DNA of 5,470 bases from Lentisphaeria bacterium (lineage in GTDB: Bacteria > Verrucomicrobiota > Lentisphaeria > Victivallales > JAUVCU01), in assembly GCA_030590715.1 (NCBI GenBank), contig JAUVCU010000135.1:1-5470 (forward strand), given 5' to 3'. Shown one piece after another: positions 1-5,467 of the stretch (within the stretch, counting starts at the first letter, position 1; each line of letters opens with the position of its first letter). Position numbers and translations under genes: made by a program. Under the pieces are notes generated by a model. That model saw only the letters and a list, made by a program, of their open reading frames with translations. It made no database searches and was not told the origin of the DNA.

Positions 1-408
1 CAATCTCTTTCAATAGAACTGAGTCTTATTCTTCCAGATGATTTGCCTATGATTTTTGCAGACAAGTCCCAGCTTCGCCAGGGGCTGCTTTATTTGTTTG
101 AGAACTCAGTTCAGGCTTTGGATGAAAGTGAATCTGACAACAAAAGTATTCTGATCGAAGCGAAAGTAAGTGATGATTCTAAAAATATAATCATATATTT
201 CTCCGACAGCGGGCCTGGAATCAAAGACGATCTGTGCAATAAAATATTCGAACCTTTTTTCACTACGAAAGAAGTGGGGGAGGGTACAGGATTGGGATTG
301 TCTATACTATACAGTATAGTACGCAATCATAAGGGAAGAGTGAGATGCATTCCGGGATTGGAATACGGTGCTGTTTTTGAACTGGTTCTACCTATATCCG
401 ACAAATAA
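1..408 (+). CDS. Sensor histidine kinase, C-terminal ATPase domain (5' end outside window)
   Basis: The reading frame is open from base 1, so this is the last 135 codons of a longer gene. Visible are the HATPase_c motifs in order: N box with Glu34-Asn35 and Ala39 (FENSVQA), G1 box DSGPGI at 69-74, F box FEPFFTT at 83-89, and G2 box GTGLGLS at 95-101. These bind ATP-Mg and supply the phosphoryl group for autophosphorylation of a histidine that would lie upstream of the window. The motif spelling resembles NtrB-like kinases. The protein ends soon after the ATPase domain, with no fused receiver. The gene closes with tandem stops (TAA then TAG), and 15 bases later a receiver-domain gene begins, which is its likely phosphorylation partner (inference). 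The signal sensed cannot be told, because the sensor region is missing. Confidence 0.95.
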   Translation, partial: QSLSIELSLILPDDLPMIFADKSQLRQGLLYLFENSVQALDESESDNKSILIEAKVSDDSKNIIIYFSDSGPGIKDDLCNKIFEPFFTTKEVGEGTGLGLSILYSIVRNHKGRVRCIPGLEYGAVFELVLPISDK

Positions 409-423
409 TAGTGAGGCATAAAC

Positions 424-807
424 ATGGCATACAAACGTGCTCTTATTATAGAGGATGAACCTCTTATCCGCATGATGCTTGTTGAATTCCTCGAAGAAGT
501 TGATTTTGATGTTGTTGAAGCACATAATGGCCAGGCCGGAATAGAACTTTATAACAGCTGTACTCCGAATATTGTTATTCTCGATTTACGTATGCCTATT
601 GTTGACGGAATCGCTTTCCTTGAAAAGATTAATGTGAAAGAAAATAAAAACTGTGATGTAATAGTTTTTTCCGGCCATGGAGGCGGAAAGGAAGAGAAGC
701 GTTCACTTGAACTTGGCGCATCTATTTTTCTAAAAAAGCCTTTTGATCATGAAGAGTTAGTATCTAATGTACAACGTCTGGTCGCAGCTCAGCGATCCCA
801 TTCCTAA
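424..807 (+). CDS. Single-domain response regulator (receiver only)
   Basis: This 127-residue protein is a CheY-like receiver domain and nothing more. The acidic pair Glu10-Asp11, phospho-acceptor Asp54 (VILDLRMP), the switch Ser83 and the conserved Lys105 before Pro106 are all present, so it should be phosphorylated and should bind Mg2+. There is no DNA-binding or enzymatic output domain, so it probably works by protein contact or as a phosphorelay intermediate in the cytoplasm. The ATG at 424 is preceded by GAGG at 413-416 with suitable spacing. It follows the histidine kinase gene by 15 bases, which makes that kinase the obvious cognate partner (inference). The tail after the receiver fold (AAQRSHS) is short. 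The gene ends in tandem stops TAA-TAG, as the kinase gene does. Confidence 0.95.
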   Translation: MAYKRALIIEDEPLIRMMLVEFLEEVDFDVVEAHNGQAGIELYNSCTPNIVILDLRMPIVDGIAFLEKINVKENKNCDVIVFSGHGGGKEEKRSLELGASIFLKKPFDHEELVSNVQRLVAAQRSHS

Positions 808-813
808 TAGGTG
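808..813 (+). promoter_or_regulatory. Ribosome binding site supporting a TTG start at 819
   Basis: TAGGTG lies five bases before TTG 819. No ATG or GTG lies in frame between the preceding gene's stop and the conserved start of the protein, so this SD-like stretch decides for the TTG start. The GTG at 811 is in another frame. Confidence 0.5.
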
Positions 814-818
814 TAATT

Positions 819-1136
819 TTGGCTGAATGTTTTAAACTCGAATTTTTTGTTCCTGAAACTCATGTGGAGCAAGTGAAAAATGCAGTCTTTGCTGCTGGTG
901 CTGGCAAAATAGGTGATTACGATTGCTGCAGCTGGCAGACTCTTGGTGACGGACAATTTCGGGCGTTGGAAGGGAGCAATCCTTTTATCGGCAATCAAGA
1001 TGAAGTTGAAGTTGTCGCAGAGTATAAAGTTGAAATGGTATGTGATAAAGCCTTGATTGATCGGGCAATTGCCGCACTCAAAGAATCTCATCCTTATGAA
1101 TGCCCCGCTTACCAGTATTGGGAAGTTCATTATTGA
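819..1136 (+). CDS. PII-like YqfO/NIF3-family small protein (COG3323 type)
   Basis: This 105-residue cytosolic protein matches the stand-alone form of the PII-like insert domain found within YqfO/NIF3 proteins. Visible hallmarks are GAGKIGDYDCCSW at 27-39, the glycine-containing GDGQF at 43-47, GSNPFIG at 52-58, and HPYE at 91-94 close to the C-terminus. The fold in this family is ferredoxin-like, similar to PII and CutA. The biochemical role of the stand-alone form is not established; metal or small-ligand binding is often suggested. The two cysteines 36-37 and His91 are possible metal ligands (inference). The start is TTG 819, because conservation begins immediately and no other in-frame start exists. 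It lies 11 bases after the response regulator and is probably co-transcribed with it, but no functional link is evident. Confidence 0.9.
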   Translation: MAECFKLEFFVPETHVEQVKNAVFAAGAGKIGDYDCCSWQTLGDGQFRALEGSNPFIGNQDEVEVVAEYKVEMVCDKALIDRAIAALKESHPYECPAYQYWEVHY

Positions 1137-1148
1137 ATATAGATAATG

Positions 1149-1178
1149 TTGCGATAACTTGGTGATTCATTATATAAA
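1149..1178 (+). promoter_or_regulatory. Possible sigma-70 promoter for the M50 protease-xseA pair
   Basis: In the 65-base gap there is a -35-like TTGCGA (1149-1154) followed by overlapping -10 candidates: TATATA at 1171-1176 (16-base spacer) or TATAAA at 1173-1178 (18-base spacer). The gap is AT-rich and longer than the others on its left, which fits a promoter. The match is only moderate, and AT-rich gaps produce such matches easily. Confidence 0.35.
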
Positions 1179-1201
1179 AATCAATAAAATCAGGTTAATC
1201 G

Positions 1202-1828
1202 ATGTTTATCACCAGATTATTATCAGATAATCCTCAGGAACAGCAGTTTGCTGTTATGTGGCTTTTCGCCGTAATCGTTTCAATTTGCTGTCATGAATAT
1301 GCTCATGCCAGAGTCGCTCTATCTCAGGGGGACTCTACCGCTGCAGATCAGGGACATCTCACTCTTAATCCATTAAAGCAGATGGGTAAGTTTTCCCTTA
1401 TCATGCTGGCTGTTATGGGATTGGCCTGGGGAAAAGTACCGGTAAATCCGGCCCGTTTTAACAAAAAATATAGTGGAGCCTTAATCTCTTTTGCCGGCCC
1501 GTTGATGAATCTGGCCATTTTTATTGCATGCTGTCTGTCGCTTGCTTTGTTTGAAGACGGTACCGATGCTCCTTTTATCATACTTCTTAAGATCGGCGCG
1601 ATACTGAATATGCTTCTGTTTCTTCTAAATATGATGCCAGTTCCCATGCTTGACGGATGGGGCGTATATTCTTATTTCTTCCCTAAACTGAAAATAGGAA
1701 ATTCTGAATTTGTAAATGGTATTACTCTCTTTCTTTTCTTTGCCATATTTTTCAGCATTGAGTATCTTTATTTCGCCGCAGGTGTTTTAACTCAGCTTAT
1801 GACAGATTTCTTTGGACTGTTATTTTAG
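1202..1828 (+). CDS. Site-2 protease family intramembrane metalloprotease (peptidase M50)
   Basis: This 208-residue protein is almost entirely hydrophobic and belongs to the compact site-2 protease group without a PDZ domain. The zinc-binding motif His31-Glu32-x-x-His35 (HEYAH) lies in the first membrane segment (about 16-38). AGPLMN at 98-103 is the family's conserved glycine-proline motif. Asp151 in PVPMLDG (146-152) supplies the third zinc ligand. Further membrane segments fall near 63-80, 92-117, 124-146 and 170-200. LTLNP (53-57) and VPVNP (79-83) are also family signatures. All catalytic residues are present, so an active membrane-embedded protease is expected; its substrate is unknown. 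The ATG at 1202 has only a weak AGG upstream (1192-1194). It ends 9 bases before xseA and is probably co-transcribed with it. Confidence 0.93.
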   Translation: MFITRLLSDNPQEQQFAVMWLFAVIVSICCHEYAHARVALSQGDSTAADQGHLTLNPLKQMGKFSLIMLAVMGLAWGKVPVNPARFNKKYSGALISFAGPLMNLAIFIACCLSLALFEDGTDAPFIILLKIGAILNMLLFLLNMMPVPMLDGWGVYSYFFPKLKIGNSEFVNGITLFLFFAIFFSIEYLYFAAGVLTQLMTDFFGLLF

Positions 1829-1831
1829 GAG
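1827..1831 (+). promoter_or_regulatory. xseA ribosome binding site overlapping the upstream stop codon
   Basis: AGGAG begins inside the TAG stop of the M50 protease gene (1826-1828) and sits six bases before the xseA ATG at 1838. This arrangement supports that start and suggests coupled translation of the two genes. Confidence 0.75.
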
Positions 1832-1837
1832 ATTAAG

Positions 1838-3091
1838 ATGGCAGAAGAAAGAGTTTGGAGCATATCTGAAATAAATGCCGCAGTGCGCGAGTTGATCGAG
1901 CACAGTCTTATCCCTACGTGGATCAGAGGTGAGGTCGGAACGTTGAATATTCATCGTTCCGGGCACGTTTATCTGACGTTGAAGGATAAAAAAAGCCAGG
2001 TTAAAGGAGTTTACTTTCGAGGCGCCGGTTTGGCCCGGCAAATGAATCTTCATGTGGGAATGGAAGTTGAAGTATACGGACGACTTACCGTTTATGAAGT
2101 ACGGGGTGAATATCAGTTTTCTATCTCTCAAATGCGTCCGGTCGGTCTTGGCTCGTTGCAGCAGCGTTTTGAAGAATTGAAAAACAGGCTTCACCGTGAA
2201 GGACTTTTTGATCCGCAGCTTAAGAAGCCTATTCCGATGCTTCCACGGAAAATCGGAGTAGTGACATCTCCGGGCGGAGCAGCTATTCGCGACTTCCTAA
2301 ATGTTATTGAGCGACGCTTTCCGAATATCAATGTAAAGATTTACCCTGCTTCGGTTCAGGGCGCAGGCAGTGAACTGCAGGTCGCGCGAGGCGTTGATTA
2401 TTTTAATCACATTGGCGATGTGGATGTAATCGTGGTGACCCGAGGTGGCGGAAGCATGGAAGATCTATGGCCGTTTAATGAGGAGGTTCTGGCTCGTTCA
2501 ATCGGAGCAAGCCATATTCCTGTGATCAGTGCGATCGGGCATGAAATCGATTTTACTATTTCGGATTTTGTCGCGGACCTGAGGGTTCCGACTCCTTCTG
2601 CCGCAGCTGAACTCGTTGTCGGTTGTCAGGATGAATTGACAAACCGTCTGAATTTTCTGAATAAACATATGAAACATGCTCTTGAGATGACGCTTATGAA
2701 CTACAGCCGCCGTTTTACTGCGGTTTCAAAAAGCTATGCATTTCGTGAGCCGGCTCACATGCTTCGCGAAAAACAACAACGACTGGATGAACTGACTCAT
2801 TCGATGGAAGTTTCGATTCAGCACAAAGCCGACAGTACTAAATCCAAACTGGAATCTGCAGAAAAGTCAATGCTTCATGCTGTAGAATACCACTCGGAGC
2901 GTTTGAAATCGAGAATCAACAGTCTTGAAGGGCGTTTGAATGCCCTGAATCCAATGGCTGTTCTTGAACGTGGTTATGCGATTATTACTGATAAATCGAC
3001 AAATAAATCTGTTCTCGATGCGGATCTAGCTGCCGGGACCAAGTTGACTGGACGCGTCGCCCACGGTTCTTTGGATCTTGTTGTCGAGTAG
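1838..3091 (+). CDS. xseA: Exodeoxyribonuclease VII large subunit
   Basis: This is the catalytic subunit of exonuclease VII, which degrades single-stranded DNA from both ends to short acid-soluble oligonucleotides and acts in DNA repair in the cytoplasm together with several copies of XseB. Residues about 5-103 form the N-terminal OB-fold that binds single-stranded DNA. The nuclease domain follows from about 120, with TSPGGAAIRDF (143-153), TRGGGSMEDLWPFNEE (201-216) and GHEIDF (234-239). Asp152, Arg202, His235 and Asp238 correspond to residues reported as catalytic in E. coli XseA (155, 205, 238, 241). A long helical stretch at about 262-365 is the expected coiled-coil arm for XseB binding, followed by NPMAVLERGYAI (371-382). 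At 417 residues it is somewhat shorter than E. coli XseA (456), mostly in the C-terminal part. The usual Thr in TSPTGAA is Gly147 here. xseB is not adjacent. Confidence 0.98.
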   Translation: MAEERVWSISEINAAVRELIEHSLIPTWIRGEVGTLNIHRSGHVYLTLKDKKSQVKGVYFRGAGLARQMNLHVGMEVEVYGRLTVYEVRGEYQFSISQMRPVGLGSLQQRFEELKNRLHREGLFDPQLKKPIPMLPRKIGVVTSPGGAAIRDFLNVIERRFPNINVKIYPASVQGAGSELQVARGVDYFNHIGDVDVIVVTRGGGSMEDLWPFNEEVLARSIGASHIPVISAIGHEIDFTISDFVADLRVPTPSAAAELVVGCQDELTNRLNFLNKHMKHALEMTLMNYSRRFTAVSKSYAFREPAHMLREKQQRLDELTHSMEVSIQHKADSTKSKLESAEKSMLHAVEYHSERLKSRINSLEGRLNALNPMAVLERGYAIITDKSTNKSVLDADLAAGTKLTGRVAHGSLDLVVE

Positions 3092-3140
3092 ATTCTATAT
3101 TCTTCTCCATCTTAAATTTATTTTTGCCGTTATTAACTCA

Positions 3141-3159
3141 AAGCTAGTCACAATAGCTT
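3141..3159. repeat. Short inverted repeat just upstream of the proposed pyrB promoter
   Basis: AAGCTA (3141-3146) and TAGCTT (3154-3159) form a perfect 6-base inverted repeat around GTCACAA. No T-run follows, so it is not a Rho-independent terminator. It ends one base before the proposed -35 element at 3161, a position where an activator could bind, but a 6-base repeat may be chance. Confidence 0.3.
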
Positions 3160-3160
3160 G

Positions 3161-3189
3161 TTGAAGAATGGTATTTGTACCATTAAAAT
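3161..3189 (+). promoter_or_regulatory. Proposed pyrB promoter
   Basis: The -35 element TTGAAG (3161-3166) and -10 element TAAAAT (3184-3189, five of six consensus bases) are separated by exactly 17 bases, the preferred sigma-70 spacing. The predicted start falls near 3196, leaving a leader of about 37 bases before the pyrB ATG with GGAG at 3224-3227. Five G residues (3192-3196) followed by C lie at the predicted start. This is a pattern match; no start site is known. Confidence 0.5.
3167..3184. promoter_or_regulatory. Palindromic operator candidate in the promoter spacer
   Basis: AATGGTA (3167-3173) and TACCATT (3178-3184) are perfect 7-base arms around TTTG. The palindrome starts on the base after the -35 hexamer and ends on the first base of the -10 hexamer. 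That placement is typical of a dimeric repressor site or of a site for a spacer-binding regulator. The regulator is not identifiable from this window. Confidence 0.5.
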
Positions 3190-3232
3190 ATGGGGGCAAA
3201 AAAATAAATAAATTATATAAGATGGAGCTATT

Positions 3233-4324
3233 ATGATTGATATTTCAATTTCCGAATTTTTATCCCTGCCGGAGTCAGAAAAAATAACACATATTAAAGG
3301 CCAGGCTGTTTTGTATGCTCAGCAGTTTGACCGTGAGCAGCTGGATTACCTTTGTGAGTTGTCAGACGCATGTCGTAAACTGAGAAAGAGCAAGGATGGC
3401 GCTGACTTTATGGCAACACTTCTTTCAGATAAGACTGCACTTAACTTTTTCGTTCAGCCGAGTTCAAGAACATTCCTGAGCTTCAATATGGCTCAGTCGA
3501 TTCTTGGTATGCGCCGAATGAGTCTTCGCGACGCGAAAATCTCATCAATCAGTAAAGGTGAAACTCTGGCCGACTCTATTCGAACATTCCTTTCTTATGT
3601 GGACATGATCATTATGCGTCATAGCGATGCCGATGCCGGAGCACTTGCATACTGGATCGCTGCAAAATCTCACCGAAGCGAACTAGTAAACGGTAAGAAA
3701 GTTCCATTGCCTATTATTTCTGGTGGATCTGGAACAAAACAACATCCGACTCAGTCTCTTCTTGATATCTATACTCTTGAAAAGAGTCTGGAAGAAGTGG
3801 GCGGGATTGACGGTAAAAAGATCATGCTGGTTGGAGACCTTAAACGCGGTCGAACTGTTCGAAGCCTAAGCTATCTGATGAAAAACTATAAAGATGTTGA
3901 GCTTTATTTTGCTGCACCTGAAGTTTATCAGATGGAAGAAGATATTCTTCAATTCTGTGATGATAACGGAATCAAGTACAAGAAAATTGATTCTATCAAG
4001 GAAGGACTTGAAGAAGTCGATGCCGTATATATGACGCGTATTCAGGACGAGTGGGATGGCCTTGGAGCTGGAGCTGGACACGTGAAAGCTTCTGATGCAT
4101 TTACATTCAAAAAAGAATATCTTGACCTTATGAAACCTCATTGCTGTCTGATGCATCCGCTTCCTAAGCGTGATGAGATCGACGTAGAGTTGGATTATAT
4201 CGATGACAAGCGCATCGTTTACTGGCGTCAGGAACGAAATGGAATGTGGATGCGTGTCGCTCTTATTGCCAAGCTTTTCGGCGTAGATAAAGACATTATA
4301 GCGCGTCTGGCTGAAACTGAGTAG
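3233..4324 (+). CDS. pyrB: Aspartate carbamoyltransferase, E. coli-type catalytic chain
   Basis: Predicted to transfer the carbamoyl group of carbamoyl phosphate to aspartate, the first committed step of pyrimidine synthesis. The carbamoyl-phosphate domain shows SSRT (77-80, usually STRT), Lys108 in KGETL, Arg129-His130, and HPTQ (171-174). The aspartate domain shows GDLKRGRTVRSL (201-212, with Arg207), MTRIQ (267-271, with Arg269 and Gln271) and MHPLPK (307-312). These match E. coli Ser52-Thr53-Arg54-Thr55, Lys84, Arg105, His134, Gln137, Arg167, Arg229, Gln231 and Leu267. It has 363 residues against about 310, owing to an N-terminal extension of about 22 residues and an insertion near 146-158. 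E. coli Glu50 and Arg234 are Gln75 and Trp274 here. No pyrI or pyrC is adjacent. A paralogous carbamoyltransferase with another acceptor is possible. The ATG at 3233 follows GGAG (3224-3227). A terminator follows the gene. Confidence 0.85.
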   Translation: MIDISISEFLSLPESEKITHIKGQAVLYAQQFDREQLDYLCELSDACRKLRKSKDGADFMATLLSDKTALNFFVQPSSRTFLSFNMAQSILGMRRMSLRDAKISSISKGETLADSIRTFLSYVDMIIMRHSDADAGALAYWIAAKSHRSELVNGKKVPLPIISGGSGTKQHPTQSLLDIYTLEKSLEEVGGIDGKKIMLVGDLKRGRTVRSLSYLMKNYKDVELYFAAPEVYQMEEDILQFCDDNGIKYKKIDSIKEGLEEVDAVYMTRIQDEWDGLGAGAGHVKASDAFTFKKEYLDLMKPHCCLMHPLPKRDEIDVELDYIDDKRIVYWRQERNGMWMRVALIAKLFGVDKDIIARLAETE

Positions 4325-4347
4325 TTTCTCCTTTTTATCTGGTATTT

Positions 4348-4380
4348 AAACCCTCTCAATTAACTTTGGAAGGGTTTTTT
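4348..4380 (+). terminator. Rho-independent terminator after pyrB
   Basis: AAACCCT (4348-4354) pairs perfectly with AGGGTTT (4371-4377). After one C-A mismatch the stem continues with a T-G wobble and three more pairs (4357-4359 with 4366-4368), closing on a six-base loop. A run of six T residues ends at 4380. It begins 24 bases after the pyrB stop and separates pyrB from the following gene, so that gene probably needs its own promoter in the AT-rich stretch 4381-4447. Confidence 0.88.
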
Positions 4381-4447
4381 ACTTTCTTCAGTTATATCTT
4401 TTTAAAATAACTTATTTTTAACAGTCGTCAGCTTAAGAACAGCCTGT

Positions 4448-4453
4448 AGGAGG
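4448..4453 (+). promoter_or_regulatory. Strong Shine-Dalgarno sequence for the BtpA-family gene
   Basis: A full AGGAGG core stands six bases before ATG 4460. It is the strongest ribosome binding site in the window and fixes this start. Confidence 0.8.
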
Positions 4454-4459
4454 AGTATT

Positions 4460-5467
4460 ATGAGTTTCCCATCATCAATTGAAGGTTCACCAGCAGTTTG
4501 CGGGATGCTGCATATTCCAGTCGACACAATTGTTGCTTCATCCAGAAAATGGAAAAGTAATAACAATCTTCCGGAGCCTACTAGCAGTGACTGGTCATTT
4601 ATAAGTGAAGTTGAAAAACAGAAGTTTCAGTATCTGAATGTTTTTCATAATATGAGAACTATTGAGGTTGTTGAAGATCAGACATCGACTCTTTCCTTTT
4701 ATCATTTTCTTGAGGAAAGAATGCTGGAGGAAGCAAAGATCTATGACGAAAATGGTATCAGTAGTATGATGCTTGAAAATATTGCCGCGCCATATTTTGT
4801 CAGAAACTCTATTCCTGTCGCGATCCTTGGTGTTATGGGAAGATTGGCAAAAGTTTTACGCTCCAATTATCCTGAAATGAAACTGGGGATACAGTTACTG
4901 GCTTTTGCCGATAATTTTGCCATGCAGATCGCCGTTCGTTACGGATTTGATTTTATTCGTGCGGAAAGCCCTCTTTTCTGTGGACAGCGACCTGAAGGGA
5001 ACTCTCCGAACGCAGGAAACCTGGCAAGTCTTTATCTTGAGCGTGAATTATTTGCTAACGAATGCCACTGCGATAAGGTGCCTGATGTTTACGTCGATCT
5101 TCAGAAGAAACACACTATTTTCCCCGAAGGAACTAAAGATTTGGGCGTGTGGTTGGATAACATCCTTTTTCAGAAGCTCGAAGGTATTCTTTTGACCGGG
5201 AGCTCTACCGGTAAGTCTGTTGATGAGCGCGATCTTGCTCAGGCGAGAGCAGTCATCGATTCTCTTGAGAAACAGGTCCGGGACGAACTTGGTTTTGAGT
5301 ATAAAGTCCCTTTGATTATCGGTTCAGGTGCATCCTTGTCCAATGCTGATATGTGTCGAAAGTTTGCAGATGCTGTAATTGTCGGATCAGGCTTTAAGGT
5401 CAATGGCTTTTGGGAAAACTGCGTCGATGCGGATCGAGTTGCCCGGTTTATGGAGAATTGGAGTTGA
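4460..5467 (+). CDS. Divergent BtpA/SgcQ-family TIM-barrel protein
   Basis: This 335-residue cytosolic protein resembles the BtpA/SgcQ family (COG0434). In Synechocystis, BtpA stabilises photosystem I; elsewhere the members are predicted TIM-barrel enzymes of unknown reaction. Visible family features are GMLHIP near the start (15-20), the acidic helix-strand region ending MLENIAAPYF (104-113), LLTGSSTGKSVD (244-255), and the phosphate-loop-like C-terminal IIGSGASLSN (286-295) and DAVIVGSGFKVNGFW (304-318). Departures are clear: members are usually about 260-280 residues, and here a stretch of about 40 extra residues follows GMLHIP. The family's central LRND-like and FIRVN-like motifs read LLAFAD (146-151) and FIRAES (165-170). 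The terminator upstream suggests separate transcription from pyrB. Its stop overlaps a downstream ATG. Family membership is fairly sure; the function is not known. Confidence 0.8.
   Translation: MSFPSSIEGSPAVCGMLHIPVDTIVASSRKWKSNNNLPEPTSSDWSFISEVEKQKFQYLNVFHNMRTIEVVEDQTSTLSFYHFLEERMLEEAKIYDENGISSMMLENIAAPYFVRNSIPVAILGVMGRLAKVLRSNYPEMKLGIQLLAFADNFAMQIAVRYGFDFIRAESPLFCGQRPEGNSPNAGNLASLYLERELFANECHCDKVPDVYVDLQKKHTIFPEGTKDLGVWLDNILFQKLEGILLTGSSTGKSVDERDLAQARAVIDSLEKQVRDELGFEYKVPLIIGSGASLSNADMCRKFADAVIVGSGFKVNGFWENCVDADRVARFMENWS

Larger units (their letters stand above)
3105..3227 (+). repeat. Long-range inverted repeat that could hide the pyrB ribosome binding site
   Basis: CTCCATCTTA at 3105-3114 is the exact reverse complement of TAAGATGGAG at 3218-3227, which contains the pyrB Shine-Dalgarno GGAG (3224-3227). 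After a small internal loop, TTTATTT (3117-3123) can also pair with AAATAAA (3206-3212). In an RNA reading through from xseA this would form a helix over the ribosome binding site. RNA starting at the promoter proposed at 3161-3189 would lack the 5' arm. The pairing is seen in the sequence; the regulatory role is inferred. Confidence 0.5.

Noticed and set aside
305..321. Perfect 8-1-8 palindrome (TACTATAC-A-GTATAGTA) inside the kinase gene
   Set aside because: It lies in the conserved G2-box region of the ATPase domain, where the codons are constrained. One such repeat in a window of this size is close to chance expectation.
804..1130. Open frame on the minus strand of 108 codons
   Set aside because: It is antisense to the clearly conserved YqfO/NIF3-type protein, and its translation shows no recognisable domain.
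1137..1201. Terminator between the YqfO-type gene and the M50 gene
   Set aside because: No GC-containing stem with a following T-run is present, so read-through from the left operon remains possible.
1820..2194. Open frame on the minus strand of 124 codons overlapping the start of xseA
   Set aside because: It covers the conserved OB-fold of xseA on the other strand and has no recognisable motif, so it is a shadow frame.
3141..3159. Hairpin after xseA considered as a terminator
   Set aside because: The stem is only six pairs, with three A-T or T-A pairs, and no T-run follows, so it does not meet the pattern of a Rho-independent terminator.
3092..3232. PyrR-type attenuator or pyrimidine riboswitch before pyrB
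   Set aside because: I see no PyrR binding-loop sequence and no terminator/antiterminator pair ending in a T-run in this gap.
4905..5195. Second + strand frame of 96 codons within the BtpA-family gene
   Set aside because: The overlapping frame carries the family motifs throughout. This one has no ribosome binding site or recognisable domain.
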